From Lachnospiraceae bacterium (GTDB taxonomy: Bacteria; Bacillota_A; Clostridia; Lachnospirales; Lachnospiraceae), in contig VSOD01000219.1 in the NCBI GenBank assembly GCA_009774655.1, forward strand, positions 1 through 7,109: a stretch of DNA of 7,109 bases, written 5' to 3'. The number at the start of each line of letters is the position of its first letter. Within the stretch, counting starts at the first letter, position 1. The notes beneath the pieces were generated by a model. It was not told the origin of the DNA, did no database searches, and saw only the letters and a list, made by a program, of their open reading frames with translations. This document shows positions 6,443 to 7,109 of this stretch, piece after piece. The translations under genes and the position numbers were made by a program.

Positions 6443-6748
6443 CTATTCTTCTACTGTTCCAAACACTTCCATATAAGCATCTGCATCTATATGCTCTTCT
6501 GCCCATTCTTTTGCCTCTTCCTCTGTAAAAGGAATTATTTCGCTGATTCCTGATGACATATTGCCGTAACTTTCACTATACTTTGACATTGGTCCTCCTG
6601 AACCATACAGGAAATACTCTCCTGTCCTTTTCCTGTATAGGCTTTCATAATAATACCGAAAATCCCCTGCACCATAACCATTTTCATAGCATCCAATTTC
6701 CTTTGCTGTACCAGTGTCATACAGCCTGCCGTTAATTATCTTCTTCAT
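6443..6748 (-). CDS. Small acidic protein of unknown function
   Basis: A 101-residue protein opening MKKIINGRLYDTGTAKEIG. I recall similar small proteins in Bacillota mobile elements but know no function or family name. The middle is aromatic (DFRYYYESLYRKRTGEYFLYG, 29-49 less one end residue), then GGPMSKYSES (51-60) and an acidic C-terminal stretch with FTEEEAKEWAEEHIDADAY (74-92). No membrane segment, signal peptide or catalytic motif is visible; it is probably a small cytoplasmic protein, with an acidic tail that could suit a protein-protein or DNA-mimic role, though that is speculation. ATG 6748 is preferred because AAGGAG (6758-6763) lies 9 nt upstream; a TTG at 6754 is only 3 nt from it. 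It is the first gene after the leader at 6846-7009 and is probably cotranscribed with the helicase, 65 bp downstream. Confidence 0.82.
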   Translation of the reverse strand: MKKIINGRLYDTGTAKEIGCYENGYGAGDFRYYYESLYRKRTGEYFLYGSGGPMSKYSESYGNMSSGISEIIPFTEEEAKEWAEEHIDADAYMEVFGTVEE

Positions 6749-6757
6749 AATCAATTT

Positions 6758-6763
6758 CTCCTT
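6758..6763 (-). promoter_or_regulatory. Ribosome binding site that decides the small-gene start
   Basis: AAGGAG on the minus strand lies 9 nt before the ATG at 6748 and 3 nt before the in-frame TTG at 6754. The spacing favours the ATG. Confidence 0.75.
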
Positions 6764-6818
6764 TTCATCTTTAATGTTGTAATGCTCCTGTCAGATCCTT
6801 TATTCAGTTGTCAAGGTT

Positions 6819-6832
6819 CCAGTATGGCACCT
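6819..6832 (-). repeat. Leader direct repeat, downstream copy
   Basis: AGGTGCCATACTGG on the minus strand resembles AGGTTGCCATACAGG at 6980-6994, with one substitution and one single-base gap. The upstream copy begins in the antiterminator arm; this copy lies after the terminator. The role is unknown. Confidence 0.45.
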
Positions 6833-6845
6833 GTTTTTGAGCAAC

Positions 6846-6873
6846 AAAAAAAGATACCCACACATAGGTATCT
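6846..6873 (-). terminator. Rho-independent terminator in the leader of the first unit
   Basis: On the minus strand AGATACC (6867-6873), an 8-nt loop and GGTATCT (6852-6858) form a perfect 7-bp stem, followed at once by six further T (6846-6851). It stops transcription arriving from the right edge. Because its whole region from 6869 down to 6851 can pair with an upstream arm, it may be conditional (attenuator) rather than the simple end of an upstream gene. Confidence 0.78.
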
Positions 6874-7009
6874 GATACAGAAATGCAACAATGACTACAC
6901 AGGATATATACCCTGCTTCCTCTTTTCATTTAATATGTAAGGATAAATACTTTAATCATTTTTTTGCATTTTAATTCTGCCTGTATGGCAACCTATGTAT
7001 GAGTATCTT
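6851..7009 (-). ncRNA. Candidate attenuator leader RNA: antiterminator/terminator switch
   Basis: On the minus strand AGATACTCATACATAGGT (7008-6991) is complementary to ACCTATGTGTGGGTATCT (6869-6852) over 18 positions: 16 Watson-Crick pairs and two G-U wobbles, plus an A-U pair at 7009/6851. The second arm contains the 3' half, the loop and part of the 5' half of the terminator at 6846-6873, so the two structures exclude each other. The two imperfect positions are G-U pairs only in the minus-strand RNA; in plus-strand RNA they would be A-C mismatches, which supports a role in the transcript of the downstream genes. The loop between the arms is 121 nt. No promoter was identified with confidence. 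Similar logic is known from ribosome-mediated attenuators before antibiotic-resistance genes in Bacillota; the extension to this operon is inference. Confidence 0.6.
6980..6994 (-). repeat. Leader direct repeat, upstream copy
   Basis: AGGTTGCCATACAGG on the minus strand; its first four bases are the end of the antiterminator arm. It is the partner of the copy at 6819-6832, 161 bp away. Confidence 0.45.
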
Positions 7010-7109
7010 AGTTTAATATTTTTGTAGTTTAATCTCTCCTGTCTTAAAAGAGGTGTACATAAATACACAACGTGTTAGTTCTAAATTATTTTCTCAGAAA
7101 CCATGAAAT

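Larger units (their letters stand above)
6749..7109. other. 361-bp region without a convincing gene
   Basis: This AT-rich stretch contains the terminator, the antiterminator arms and the direct repeats listed separately. Small minus-strand frames exist (ATG at 7060, 15 codons; ATG at 6959, 9 codons; ATG at 6929, 41 codons), but none has a ribosome binding site at proper spacing. All three minus-strand frames meet a stop within 30 bases of the right edge, so at most the last few codons of an upstream gene lie inside the window. Confidence 0.6.

Noticed and set aside
6378..6506. 43-residue N-terminal extension of the helicase
   Set aside because: It would overlap the small gene, passes through both hairpins and has no ribosome binding site, whereas AAGGAGG stands before the ATG at 6377.
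6786..6814. Promoter based on TTGACA at 6809-6814
   Set aside because: At 16-18 nt spacing the -10 position reads ACAGGA or similar, with no match to TATAAT.
6958..7078. GTG-started minus-strand frame of about 36 codons near the right edge
   Set aside because: It has no ribosome binding site and its product resembles nothing known; it overlaps the structured leader.
1..7109. tRNA, rRNA, CRISPR array, IS ends or integrase site
   Set aside because: I looked for cloverleaf-like segments, regular spaced repeats, terminal inverted repeats and transposase motifs and saw none.

Overview
The window looks like part of a mobile element (integrative-conjugative element, plasmid or prophage) from an AT-rich Bacillota, most likely a gut clostridium of the Lachnospiraceae type. 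This is inferred from strong AGGAGG-type ribosome binding sites, the gene families present (DUF5688, a CHC2/Toprim primase, a plasmid-type SSB) and tight one-direction packing. Every gene I can support lies on the minus strand, so transcription runs from high to low coordinates. No rRNA, tRNA, CRISPR array, IS element, integrase, relaxase or replication initiator of a known family was seen.

Layout in the direction of transcription. Bases 6749-7109 hold no convincing gene but carry what looks like an attenuator leader: a rho-independent terminator (6846-6873) whose whole 3' region can instead pair with an upstream arm (6991-7009) in a 19-bp helix. Next come a 101-residue acidic protein of unknown function (6443-6748), a 65-bp gap with two abutting perfect hairpins, a 778-residue superfamily 2 helicase (4041-6377), a 172-bp gap, and a CHC2 zinc-finger/Toprim primase (2672-3868) that ends in a rho-independent terminator (2640-2668). 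A second unit then starts, with a candidate promoter and four ACAGGTT-like repeats in its leader: a DUF5688 protein (1469-2440), a single-stranded DNA-binding protein whose start overlaps it by 8 bp (1069-1476), and a DUF262 protein (1-972) that runs off the left edge.

Helicase, primase and SSB together suggest a DNA replication or post-transfer DNA-processing module. DUF5688 is tied to SSB by translational coupling but has no established role that I know of. DUF262 proteins are often parts of nucleotide-dependent defence nucleases, so the last gene may be a defence or DNA-modification-sensing cargo gene. The two units could be controlled separately: the first by the leader attenuator, the second by its own promoter and repeat cluster. 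By eye the left third is richer in G+C than the helicase-primase part, which may mean a mosaic origin.
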